Shown one piece after another: positions 1 to 5,866 of a stretch of 11,051 nucleotides of DNA. The notes under the pieces were generated by a model. The model was given only the letters and a program-made list of their open reading frames with translations. It made no database searches and was not told the DNA's origin. How positions within the stretch are numbered: position 1 is the first letter of the stretch; each line of letters starts with the position of its first letter. Origin of the DNA: Dehalococcoidia bacterium. Lineage in GTDB: Bacteria; Chloroflexota; Dehalococcoidia; Dehalococcoidales; Fen-1064. The stretch spans positions 1 through 11,051 of the forward strand of contig JAUYDN010000084.1 in assembly GCA_030691775.1 (NCBI GenBank), written 5' to 3'. The translations under genes and the position numbers were made by a program.

Positions 1-84
1 CGAATGGGGGATGAGGCGCTGTGTAAGAACTGGCATCTTTTATTCAGAATTGTAAAGCTGTTATTGAGACACTCCACTAGATAA
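1..84 (+). CDS. Possible 3' end of a gene cut by the window edge (very uncertain)
   Basis: Frame 1 is open from the first base to a TAA at 82-84 and reads 27 residues, with an internal ATG at 4. The peptide ends in a basic, leucine-rich stretch (RIVKLLLRHSTR) and resembles no family I know. An 84-base open frame is expected by chance. It is listed only because it could be the tail of an upstream gene, and because the next small frame starts 21 bases after its stop. No function can be assigned. Confidence 0.2.
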   Translation, partial: RMGDEALCKNWHLLFRIVKLLLRHSTR

Positions 85-105
85 TAAAAAGGATTTACGT
101 CAGCA

Positions 106-183
106 ATGGAACTACAGGAATTTATACTTGCCATTTTCGCCCGACTGCAGAGCGAACTGGAACTGGTGCACAGCAATAAGTAA
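106..183 (+). CDS. Possible 25-residue small protein
   Basis: ATG at 106 to TAA at 181-183 encodes 25 residues beginning MELQEFILAIF. An AAAGGA stretch at 87-92 could be a ribosome binding site, but its distance from the ATG (13 bases) is long. The peptide alternates acidic/polar and aliphatic residues as an amphipathic helix would, and has no signal peptide or transmembrane segment. It lies upstream of the palindrome and candidate promoter for the acyl-CoA dehydrogenase. I do not recognise it; it may be chance. Confidence 0.25.
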   Translation: MELQEFILAIFARLQSELELVHSNK

Positions 184-202
184 ACGAACGGATAGCGGAA
201 TA

Positions 203-222
203 ATCATACCCGGTGGTATGAT
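203..222. promoter_or_regulatory. Perfect palindrome, candidate operator upstream of the acyl-CoA dehydrogenase
   Basis: ATCATACC (203-210) and GGTATGAT (215-222) are perfect 8-bp inverted arms around CGGT. No T-tract follows, so it does not look like an intrinsic terminator. The right arm contains the candidate -10 hexamer at 217-222. A dimeric repressor (TetR or GntR type, common for acyl-CoA genes) bound here would block initiation. The identity of any regulator is inference, and none is encoded in the window. Confidence 0.5.
214..222 (+). promoter_or_regulatory. Candidate extended -10 promoter for the acyl-CoA dehydrogenase
   Basis: TG (214-215), one base, then TATGAT (217-222) matches the extended -10 pattern TGnTATAAT with one mismatch. 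No convincing -35 is visible 16-18 bases upstream, which extended -10 promoters can tolerate. Transcription would start near 229, giving a leader of about 75 bases before the ATG at 304. Confidence 0.35.
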
Positions 223-303
223 ATATGTGCGTTGAGACACGTACCCGTGCCTGCAGATAGCATCACGGCAATTTCCAGCGTCACACTGTACGGGAGGATA
301 GAC

Positions 304-1449
304 ATGGACTTTTCCTTGGGCGAAGACCAGAAAATGCTCCGGGGGATGGTACGGGAGTTCGCGGAAAAAGAACTGGAACCTATTGCCGCCAAAACCGACG
401 AGGAAGCCCGTTTCCCGGCATCAGCCATAAAGAAAGCGGCAGAAATCGGGCTGATGGGTACAGGATACCCGGAGAACTATGGGGGTAGTGGCGGGGGCGC
501 TATCGAACAGGCAATCGTATTTGAAGAAGTCGCACGTGCCTGCGCCGCCACCAGTGTAATTCTCATCGTCACCAATGAGCTGGCGGCTTATCCCGTTTAC
601 CAGTTCGGTACCGAAGACCAAAAGAAGAAATATCTCCTGCCGCTGCTCAGGGGTGAAAAACTCGGCGCGTTCGGTCTGACCGAAGCCGGCGCTGGCAGTG
701 ATGTCGCCGCCCTGTCTACCTCCGCCGCGAAGAAAAATGGCGGCTATATGCTCAACGGCAATAAAGTCTTCATCAGTAACGGTGCCGAGGCTGAAATAAT
801 CATTGTCTTTGCCACGGTGGACAGAGCGAAAGGCTACCGCGGTGTGACAGCATTCATAGTAGAAAAGGGCGCCAATGGCTTTGCGGTGGGCAAACACGAG
901 CGCAAGCTGGGCATCCGCGGTTCTTCCACCACCGAGCTTATCTTCGATAACTGTTTTGTACCGGAGGAAAACCGGTTGGGTCCCGAGGGTAAAGGTTTCC
1001 ATATTGCACTGGAGACCATCGATGGCAGTCGCATCGGCATCGCGGCACAGGCGGTCGGCATCGGGCAGGCGGCCCTGGAGAAATCACTCGCATATGCGAA
1101 GGAACGGAAGCAGTTCGGGCAAGCGATTGCTAACTTCCAGGCGGTGCAGTGGATGCTGGCGGATATGGGCACGCGGTTGGACGCGGCACGCTTACTGACC
1201 TACCGCGCCGCCTATCTCAAGGACCAGCGCCAGCCTTTTATCAAGGAAGCCTGCATGGCGAAAGTCTACGCGGCGGAAGCCGCCAGTTTCATCGCCACCA
1301 AAGCCCTGCAGATTTACGGTGGCTACGGCTACGTGAAAGATTTCCCCATCGAGCGTTACTTCCGTGATGCGCGTATCACCGAAATCTATGAAGGCACCTC
1401 GGAGATGCAGAGGATGACGATTGCCAGGCAAATGATTAAGGGGGAGTAG
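304..1449 (+). CDS. Acyl-CoA dehydrogenase (short/medium-chain type, FAD-dependent)
   Basis: FAD flavoenzyme of 381 residues that oxidises an acyl-CoA to the trans-2-enoyl-CoA, normally passing electrons to electron-transfer flavoprotein; cytoplasmic. The length is typical of the butyryl/short-chain branch. Visible are the first family signature (LTEAGAGSD, residues 125-133, flavin/substrate contacts), the C-terminal signature around QIYGGYGYVKDFPIERYFRDA, and the catalytic base as E363 in IYEGTSE. The ATG at 304 is chosen because GGGAGG at 292-297 lies 6 bases upstream and the product begins with the family-typical MDFSLGEDQ. The frame is open back to a TTG at 232, but those 24 residues are not family-like. 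It is the first gene of the + strand acyl-CoA block. Exact chain length or branched-chain preference cannot be read from sequence alone. Confidence 0.93.
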   Translation: MDFSLGEDQKMLRGMVREFAEKELEPIAAKTDEEARFPASAIKKAAEIGLMGTGYPENYGGSGGGAIEQAIVFEEVARACAATSVILIVTNELAAYPVYQFGTEDQKKKYLLPLLRGEKLGAFGLTEAGAGSDVAALSTSAAKKNGGYMLNGNKVFISNGAEAEIIIVFATVDRAKGYRGVTAFIVEKGANGFAVGKHERKLGIRGSSTTELIFDNCFVPEENRLGPEGKGFHIALETIDGSRIGIAAQAVGIGQAALEKSLAYAKERKQFGQAIANFQAVQWMLADMGTRLDAARLLTYRAAYLKDQRQPFIKEACMAKVYAAEAASFIATKALQIYGGYGYVKDFPIERYFRDARITEIYEGTSEMQRMTIARQMIKGE

Positions 1450-1453
1450 GAGA

Positions 1454-1488
1454 AACTCTAAACTCTAAATACTAAACTCTAAACTTTA
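1454..1488. repeat. Degenerate 7-bp tandem repeat (five units of AACTCTA type)
   Basis: Five heptamers run without a gap: AACTCTA, AACTCTA, AATACTA, AACTCTA, AACTTTA. The block begins 5 bases after the dehydrogenase stop. The same unit family recurs at 10333-10360, and a shifted relative at 5774-5801. A perfect 12-bp palindrome, TTCGATATCGAA, follows at 1490-1501. Confidence 0.8.
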
Positions 1489-1501
1489 ATTCGATATCGA
1501 A

Positions 1502-1535
1502 GCGGAACACCGACGAATTGAAATCCTACAGGTAA
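1502..1535 (+). repeat. Possible decayed REP copy 5' of the RAYT gene
   Basis: The stretch starts GCGGAACACCG and ends ATCCTACAGGT. The intact REP downstream of the transposase starts GCGGACACGG and ends GTCCCTACAGGT. The two ends match in order and spacing, but the palindrome is not preserved here. If real, the RAYT gene was once bracketed by two same-orientation REPs. Confidence 0.3.
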
Positions 1536-1539
1536 ATCC

Positions 1540-2124
1540 ATGGAGAATAGACTCAGCAAGACATATTTACCACAACGACGTTCGATACGGTTACGGAATT
1601 TTGACTATACACAAGCTGGAGCTTATTTCATAACTATATGTGCCTACCTGAGACAAAACATCTTCGGCAGTATTTCGTATGAAAACATGATTACGAGCCC
1701 GGTGGGAAATATAATAGATGAATGTTGGCGGGAAATTCCAGCACATTTTCCTCATGCCGAACTTGCCGTTTTTGTGGTAATGCCTAACCACCCTCACGGT
1801 ATTATCATAATAACCCACCCCGCAGGGACACAGCATGCCGTGTCCGCCTCTCATTCCGAATCGTTTGGTAAACCCGTTGCCAGTTCCCTGCCTACCGTTA
1901 TCCGTTCGTTTAAATCGGCGACCACAAAGCATCTGCACGCAAGCGAGTACGGAGCGATACATCCCATCTGGCAAAAAGGATATTATGAACATGTTATTCG
2001 TACAGACAATGAGTTTGCCAATGTTTCCGAATATATTGACACCAATCCTGCCCAATGGGCAATGGACCACGAAAATCCCGAAAATACAGGGCGCGTAAAA
2101 CGTTTGTCACTTGAATATCGATGA
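1540..2124 (+). CDS. REP-associated tyrosine transposase (RAYT, Y1/IS200-like HUH family)
   Basis: 194-residue single-strand DNA transposase-like protein of the Y1_Tnp family, the group that recognises and processes REP hairpins rather than moving as a standard insertion sequence. Visible are the N-terminal core FDYTQAGAYFITICAY (about 21-36), the metal-binding HUH motif in VVMPNHPHGIII (H84 and H86), and the nucleophile region GYYEHVIR with Y148/Y149. The central residue of the HUH motif is proline where a hydrophobic residue, usually valine, is normal. The start has only a weak AGG upstream (1530-1532). The gene is visibly richer in A+T than its neighbours, which suggests acquisition. It sits between two acyl-CoA genes in the same direction, with a REP 4 bases after its stop and another REP core inside its frame (1826-1845). 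The length suits the family and no frameshift is seen, so it is probably intact. Confidence 0.92.
   Translation: MENRLSKTYLPQRRSIRLRNFDYTQAGAYFITICAYLRQNIFGSISYENMITSPVGNIIDECWREIPAHFPHAELAVFVVMPNHPHGIIIITHPAGTQHAVSASHSESFGKPVASSLPTVIRSFKSATTKHLHASEYGAIHPIWQKGYYEHVIRTDNEFANVSEYIDTNPAQWAMDHENPENTGRVKRLSLEYR
1826..1845 (-). repeat. REP core inside the RAYT reading frame, reverse orientation
   Basis: GGACAC (1826-1831) and GTGTCC (1840-1845) flank AGCATGCC. Nine of ten base pairs form, with one A-C mismatch. Read on the - strand it is GCGGACACGGCATGCTGTGTCCCTGC in two parts: a left arm GCGGACACGGC and a right arm TGTGTCCCTGC. These match the two intergenic REPs almost base for base. It encodes residues about 96-102 (GTQHAVS), in the variable linker between the HUH motif and the conserved SFKSATTKHL helix. 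Confidence 0.75.
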
Positions 2125-2128
2125 ACGC

Positions 2129-2154
2129 GGACACGGCAATGCCGTGTCCCTACA
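2129..2154 (+). repeat. REP palindrome adjacent to the RAYT gene
   Basis: GGACACGGCA and TGCCGTGTCC form a perfect 10-bp stem around a single A (2129-2149), followed by CCCTACA (2148-2154). It begins 4 bases after the RAYT stop. A REP immediately next to its transposase gene is the classical RAYT arrangement. No T-tract follows, so it is not an obvious terminator. Confidence 0.85.
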
Positions 2155-2172
2155 GGTGGGAAGGGCATTTCA

Positions 2173-2186
2173 TGAATCGTGAATCG
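2173..2186. repeat. Short 7-bp direct repeat (TGAATCG x2)
   Basis: Two perfect adjacent copies of TGAATCG, followed by TATAAAC, lie between the REP and the thiolase-like gene. It is the smallest of the 7-bp-period blocks in the window and could be chance on its own. Confidence 0.5.
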
Positions 2187-2206
2187 TATAAACATTAGGG
2201 GCTGTT

Positions 2207-3364
2207 ATGAATAACCCGGAAAAGAACCCCGTCTACATCGCCGGGGTGGCGGAGACACCATTGGGTGAAGTGTACGACCACACCGAGCTTTCGATGGTGG
2301 CGGTAGCGGCAAAGGAAGCGCTGGCAGAAGCTGGCTTGACTATGAAGGATGTTGACGGCATCCTGGTCAACTACATGGGTGAAGAAGGCTCGGTGCAGGT
2401 AGGTGAATACCTGGGCATTTTCAACGCACGCTGGACAGACTCCACGGATTTGGGCGGCGCGGCGTTTGAGGCGCACGTCCACCACGCTATGATGGCAATC
2501 GCACAGGAGCGTTGCGAGGTCGCGCTGATTGCTTATGCCTCACGTCAGAGGTCGCTCCGCGGCCGGACGATGGCATCCCGGGAACAGCGTGTTACTATCG
2601 GCTCGCAGTTTGAAGCACCGTACGGATTGCCGTTTCCCATCGGCTATTACGCGCTGATTGCGGCGCGGCACATGCACCAATACGGCACCACCTCGGAACA
2701 GCTAGCGGAGATTGCAGTAGCGGCGCGTCGGTGGGCGCAGATGAATCCCAAAGCCTGGCGCCGAGAGCCATTGACGGTCAAAGATGTGCTTGCTTCCCGT
2801 ATGGTCTGCGACCCCTTGCACACACTCGATTGTTGCCTGGTGACGGATGGCGGGGGCGCGCTTATACTGACCGACAAAGAGCACGCCCGTAATGCGGTAA
2901 AAAAGCCGATACGGGTCATCGGCGCGGGGGAGAGCCAGACGCACTGGCACATATCGCAGATGCCGGATTTAACGGTCTCAGCCGGGGCAGTATCCGGGCG
3001 GGAGGCGTTCGGTATGGCAGGCGTCACCCCCAAAGATGTCGACTTCGTCGAACCGTACGACTCGTTCACGATAACAGTGTTGCAGACACTGGAAGACCTG
3101 GGTTTCTGCAAAAAGGGCGAAGGCGGCGCGTTCGTTTCTAATGGGCGGTTGGCGCCGGGTGGCACTTTACCCGCGATGACGATGGGTGGCGGACTTTCAT
3201 ATAACCACCCGGGAGCACTCGGTCTGCTATTGATGGTGGAGGCGGTGCGGCAACTGCGTGGTGAAGCCGGCGAGCGGCAGGTAAAAAACGCTAAAATCGG
3301 GGTGGCGCACGGGGTGGGCGGGGTATTTTCGACTGCGGCAACGGTGGTGATGACGAATGACTGA
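2207..3364 (+). CDS. Thiolase-superfamily protein lacking the catalytic cysteines (SCP2/Ltp2-like)
   Basis: 385-residue thiolase-fold protein starting at an ATG preceded by AGGGG (2197-2201, 5-base gap). The fold is clear from VYIAGVAETPLGE (9-21), the long helix after DLGG, VTDGGGALILTD, and SYNHPGALG (H334, the usual thiolase histidine). The nucleophile position, normally Cys in an LCxSG-like turn, aligns with glycine in DLGGAAFEAH (G83). The C-terminal CxGG cysteine is replaced by histidine in VAHGVGG (H368). Known relatives without the nucleophile that pair with DUF35 proteins include the Ltp2 retro-aldolases of steroid side-chain degradation; others are annotated loosely as acetyl-CoA acetyltransferases or lipid-transfer proteins. 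Its stop overlaps the DUF35 gene by 8 bases, implying a complex. Classical thiolysis is therefore unlikely, and an aldol or retro-aldol step on an acyl-CoA is my preferred inference. The substrate is unknown. Confidence 0.85.
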   Translation: MNNPEKNPVYIAGVAETPLGEVYDHTELSMVAVAAKEALAEAGLTMKDVDGILVNYMGEEGSVQVGEYLGIFNARWTDSTDLGGAAFEAHVHHAMMAIAQERCEVALIAYASRQRSLRGRTMASREQRVTIGSQFEAPYGLPFPIGYYALIAARHMHQYGTTSEQLAEIAVAARRWAQMNPKAWRREPLTVKDVLASRMVCDPLHTLDCCLVTDGGGALILTDKEHARNAVKKPIRVIGAGESQTHWHISQMPDLTVSAGAVSGREAFGMAGVTPKDVDFVEPYDSFTITVLQTLEDLGFCKKGEGGAFVSNGRLAPGGTLPAMTMGGGLSYNHPGALGLLLMVEAVRQLRGEAGERQVKNAKIGVAHGVGGVFSTAATVVMTND

Positions 3365-3746
3365 AGAAAAGAAGACACAGTACGGCGACCCGATGACCTA
3401 CCCCTTCTGGGAGGCGGCGGCTCAACATAGGCTGATAATTCAGCATTGCAAAAGGTGCGGCTCGCACCAGTTTTACCCGCGTCCCTTCTGTGTCAAATGC
3501 GCTACCGGAGAAGTTGAGTGGGTGGAAACAAAAGGCGACGGCACCATCTACTCTCTGACCACGGTACGCGTGCAGATATCGCCTGCCTTCAACCCGCCGT
3601 ATAACGTAGCGCTCGTCCAGCTCGATGAAGGTCCGCGGATGTTGACCGACATCGAAGGCATTAATGCAAAAATCGGCGACCGGGTGAAATTAACCTGGCG
3701 GGAACGTACGGATGCGCCACCATTGCCGGTGTGGATACCCGCATAA
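3357..3746 (+). CDS. DUF35 zinc-ribbon/OB-fold acyl-CoA-associated protein
   Basis: 129-residue protein with an N-terminal rubredoxin-like zinc ribbon, C31-x2-C34 and C45-x2-C48, preceded by the typical helix MTYPFWEAAAQHRLIIQHC. An OB fold follows (about 52-127), including GDGTIYSLTTVRV and the closing GDRVKLTW. DUF35 proteins are partners of thiolase-fold enzymes: in archaeal thiolase/HMG-CoA synthase complexes they channel acetoacetyl-CoA, and in Ltp2 aldolase complexes they bind the CoA substrate. The ATG lies inside the end of the thiolase-like gene (ATGACTGA overlap), so translation is probably coupled and the two products should be made in equal amounts. All four cysteines are present. 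Function is inferred from family and context. Confidence 0.9.
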   Translation: MTEEKKTQYGDPMTYPFWEAAAQHRLIIQHCKRCGSHQFYPRPFCVKCATGEVEWVETKGDGTIYSLTTVRVQISPAFNPPYNVALVQLDEGPRMLTDIEGINAKIGDRVKLTWRERTDAPPLPVWIPA

Positions 3747-3780
3747 TCCTCGTTGACCTCTAGCCATCACACCCGTTTCC

Positions 3781-3789
3781 TGTTATACT
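3781..3789 (+). promoter_or_regulatory. Candidate extended -10 promoter for the acyl-CoA synthetase
   Basis: TG (3781-3782), one base, then TATACT (3784-3789) is an extended -10 with one mismatch to TATAAT. A TTGACC at 3753-3758 is 25 bases away, too far for a normal -35. A start near 3796 would give a leader of about 87 bases containing the hairpin at 3820-3841. Confidence 0.45.
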
Positions 3790-3818
3790 TTTGTTAAGTC
3801 TTTAGGGGTAGCACATCG

Positions 3819-3846
3819 AGAGGGGGAATGCAAACCCCCTCTTTTC
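3819..3846 (+). terminator. G+C hairpin with short T-tract: terminator or leader attenuator
   Basis: GAGGGGG (3820-3826) pairs perfectly with CCCCCTC (3835-3841) around an 8-base loop, with an extra A-T pair at 3819/3842 and TTTT immediately after. It may end the thiolase-like/DUF35 transcript. As it lies downstream of the candidate promoter at 3781-3789, it could also act inside the leader of the acyl-CoA synthetase. The T-tract is short, so it may be inefficient. Confidence 0.5.
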
Positions 3847-3882
3847 CGTATTGAGGACTCATTCGGGGAGGCGGTTTTTTCG

Positions 3883-5796
3883 ATGACCGGACAAAAAGAC
3901 GCATACAATGAAATATACCTGCGCTCAATACGAGACCCCGTAGGATTCTGGGGACCAATCGCCGAACAATTCCACTGGTACCGGAAATGGGATAAGGTTC
4001 TGGATGATTCCAAGCCACCCTTTTTTAAATGGTTCACAGGCGGCTTAACCAACCTCTGCTATAACGCCGTCGACCGTCACGTAAAGAACGGATTGGGTGG
4101 TAAAACCGCATTCATCTGGGAAGGTGCGGCGCAGGGTATCACCCGGATAATTACCTATGACGAGCTATTGAGAGAGGTCAACCGCTTTGCCGGCGTCCTG
4201 AAGAGCCTGGGGGTGGAAAAAGGCGACCGCGTGCTGACGTTTCTGCCGACCGTACCGGAGACGGTCTATGCCATGCTTGCCTGCGTGCGCATCGGGGCGC
4301 TCCACGCGGCGGTGTTTACCGGCTACGGCACCGGCGCCATCACCCAGCGGATATTGAGCGCTCAACCTAATGTTGCCCTCACCGCTGATGGCAGTTTCCG
4401 GCGCTCACGCATCGTGCCCCTTAAAGATATGCTTGACATCGCCATGCAGAACGCCCCGGTGGACAGGGTAGTTGTGTTAAACCGCGGTATTACTCCGGTC
4501 AACATGGTGCCGGGCAGAGACCTGGACTGGGCGGAGCTTGTCCGGCAACACGCCGGCGATACCATCGAACCGCTTCCCGTGGAAAGCGAGCACCCATCCC
4601 ACCTGGTTTTTACCTCCGGGGATACCGGCAACCCGCGCGGCGTGGTGAACGATACCGGCGGGTACATCGTAGGATTGGGAAATTCTATGCCCATGCTATA
4701 CGGTGTGCACCCGGATGACGTTTTCTGGGCGACTTCCGACATCGGCTGGCGACTGGGGCACAACCACGCTGTTTACGGGCCCCTGCTCTACGGCGTGACC
4801 TCATTACTGTTCGAAGGCACGCCGGACTTCCCGGACCACGCTGTTTACTGGCGGTTTATCGAAAAGCACCGTGTCAACATAATGTTCAGCGTCCCGACCA
4901 TCTTTAAAATGCTGAAGCGTTTCGGCATCGAGCACCGTAAAAAGCACGACATCAGTTCTTTACGCTTGCTCTTCGTGGGCGCAGAATTCTGCGACCCTGA
5001 TACCTGGAAATGGGCGACGGCAGCACTGGATGGGATTCCGGTCATCGACCACTACTGGCTGACGGAAGCCGGCTGGCCGATGACTTCCATCATGGCGGGT
5101 GTGGGTCTCCTGCCAATCAAGCCTGGATATGCGAGCAAAGCATGCATCGGCTGGGACCTGGAGGTCGTAGATAAACAGGGCAACCCCGTACCTGCCAATA
5201 CGAAAGGTATTCTCGTGGCAAAACCACCGCTACCCCCTGCCAACATTATGACCCTCTGGCATAACGATAAGTTTTACGAGCAGGAGTACTGGAACCAGTT
5301 CCCTGGCAAGCGGCTTTTTGTCTGCGGTGATTATGCCACGCGGGATGAAGACGGCTATATCGCCATCGGCTCACGGATAGATGAGGTAATTAACGTGGCG
5401 GGGCACCGGGTGAGCACGCGGGAGATTGCCGAAGCCATCGGTTCGCATCCAGCCGTCACGGAAGTCTGTGTTATCGGGGTCTACGATGCGTTGAAGGGGG
5501 AAGAGCCGGTGGGGCTGGTAGTGCTTAAAGCCGGGATAGAAGGCACGACCCAGGTCAAAAACGAGCTACGTAATGCCGTGCGGGAAAAGGTGGGCGCTAT
5601 TGCCGCGCCCAAAGATATCCACTTTGTACCTTCATTGCCAAAGAACCGGAAAGGCAAACACATGCGTGCTGTATACAAGGCTGTGCACGAGGGTGTGGAG
5701 ATAAACGACCCGGCGGCGCTGGAAGAAGACGCAAGCGTGGAGGAAATACGGGTGGCAGCGGATATTATAAAACAAACACTAAACACTAAGCTCTAA
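3883..5796 (+). CDS. AMP-forming acyl-CoA synthetase, acetyl/propionyl-CoA synthetase type
   Basis: 637-residue ANL-superfamily ligase; it makes acyl-CoA from a carboxylate, ATP and CoA via an acyl-adenylate, in the cytoplasm. The length and the N-terminal extension (DPVGFWGPIAEQFHWYRKWDKVL) fit Acs/PrpE. Landmarks are the nucleotide loop FTSGDTGNPRG (243-253), ATSDIGWRLGHNHAVYGPL in the acyl pocket, DHYWLTEAGWP (389-399, closest to the PrpE pattern, with W392 where Acs has its chain-limiting Trp), the hinge/A8 segment around RIDEVINVAGHRVSTREI, and the catalytic lysine K592 in NRKGKHMR. A short-chain acid, acetate or propionate, is the likely substrate. The phosphate loop is unusual (D247 where Ser/Thr is normal), so activity may differ. 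GGAGG at 3867-3871 is 11 bases upstream of the ATG. The last residues (about KQTLNTKL) and the stop are encoded by a 7-bp tandem repeat. Confidence 0.9.
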   Translation: MTGQKDAYNEIYLRSIRDPVGFWGPIAEQFHWYRKWDKVLDDSKPPFFKWFTGGLTNLCYNAVDRHVKNGLGGKTAFIWEGAAQGITRIITYDELLREVNRFAGVLKSLGVEKGDRVLTFLPTVPETVYAMLACVRIGALHAAVFTGYGTGAITQRILSAQPNVALTADGSFRRSRIVPLKDMLDIAMQNAPVDRVVVLNRGITPVNMVPGRDLDWAELVRQHAGDTIEPLPVESEHPSHLVFTSGDTGNPRGVVNDTGGYIVGLGNSMPMLYGVHPDDVFWATSDIGWRLGHNHAVYGPLLYGVTSLLFEGTPDFPDHAVYWRFIEKHRVNIMFSVPTIFKMLKRFGIEHRKKHDISSLRLLFVGAEFCDPDTWKWATAALDGIPVIDHYWLTEAGWPMTSIMAGVGLLPIKPGYASKACIGWDLEVVDKQGNPVPANTKGILVAKPPLPPANIMTLWHNDKFYEQEYWNQFPGKRLFVCGDYATRDEDGYIAIGSRIDEVINVAGHRVSTREIAEAIGSHPAVTEVCVIGVYDALKGEEPVGLVVLKAGIEGTTQVKNELRNAVREKVGAIAAPKDIHFVPSLPKNRKGKHMRAVYKAVHEGVEINDPAALEEDASVEEIRVAADIIKQTLNTKL

Positions 5797-5801
5797 ACGT
5801 G
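5774..5801. repeat. 7-bp tandem repeat spanning the synthetase stop codon
   Basis: Four heptamers: AAACACT, AAACACT, AAGCTCT, AAACGTG. The first three encode the final residues of the acyl-CoA synthetase, and the TAA stop at 5794-5796 lies across the third and fourth units. Confidence 0.7.
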
Positions 5802-5828
5802 TTTTCCCGCCCCTGCGACGTCCCCAGC

Positions 5829-5853
5829 GGACACGGCTTGCCGTGTCCCTACA
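5829..5853 (+). repeat. REP palindrome, same family as the RAYT-adjacent copy
   Basis: GGACACGGC and GCCGTGTCC form a perfect 9-bp stem around TT (5829-5848), followed by CCCTACA (5847-5853). Both arms and the CCCTACA tail are identical to the copy at 2129-2154; only the loop differs. It lies in the gap between the converging synthetase and plsY genes. Confidence 0.85.
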
Positions 5854-5866
5854 ACCATGGCATTCA

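Noticed and set aside
232..303. TTG-initiated N-terminal extension of the acyl-CoA dehydrogenase
   Set aside because: The 24 extra residues are not family-like, and the ATG at 304 has a good GGGAGG site 6 bases upstream.
1..303. tRNA or structured RNA gene in the 5' region
   Set aside because: No cloverleaf, T-loop consensus or known riboswitch core was found on either strand; only the palindrome at 203-222 stands out.
421..1002. 193-codon - strand frame opposite the acyl-CoA dehydrogenase
   Set aside because: It is an antisense shadow of a well-conserved gene with no recognisable domain or ribosome binding site.
1454..1488. CRISPR-like or telomere-like array
   Set aside because: Units are 7 bases with no spacers, degenerate, and different from block to block; no cas genes are present and nothing suggests a chromosome end.
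3753..3758. TTGACC as a -35 for the TATACT at 3784-3789
   Set aside because: The spacing is 25 bases, outside the usable range; the extended -10 reading is preferred.
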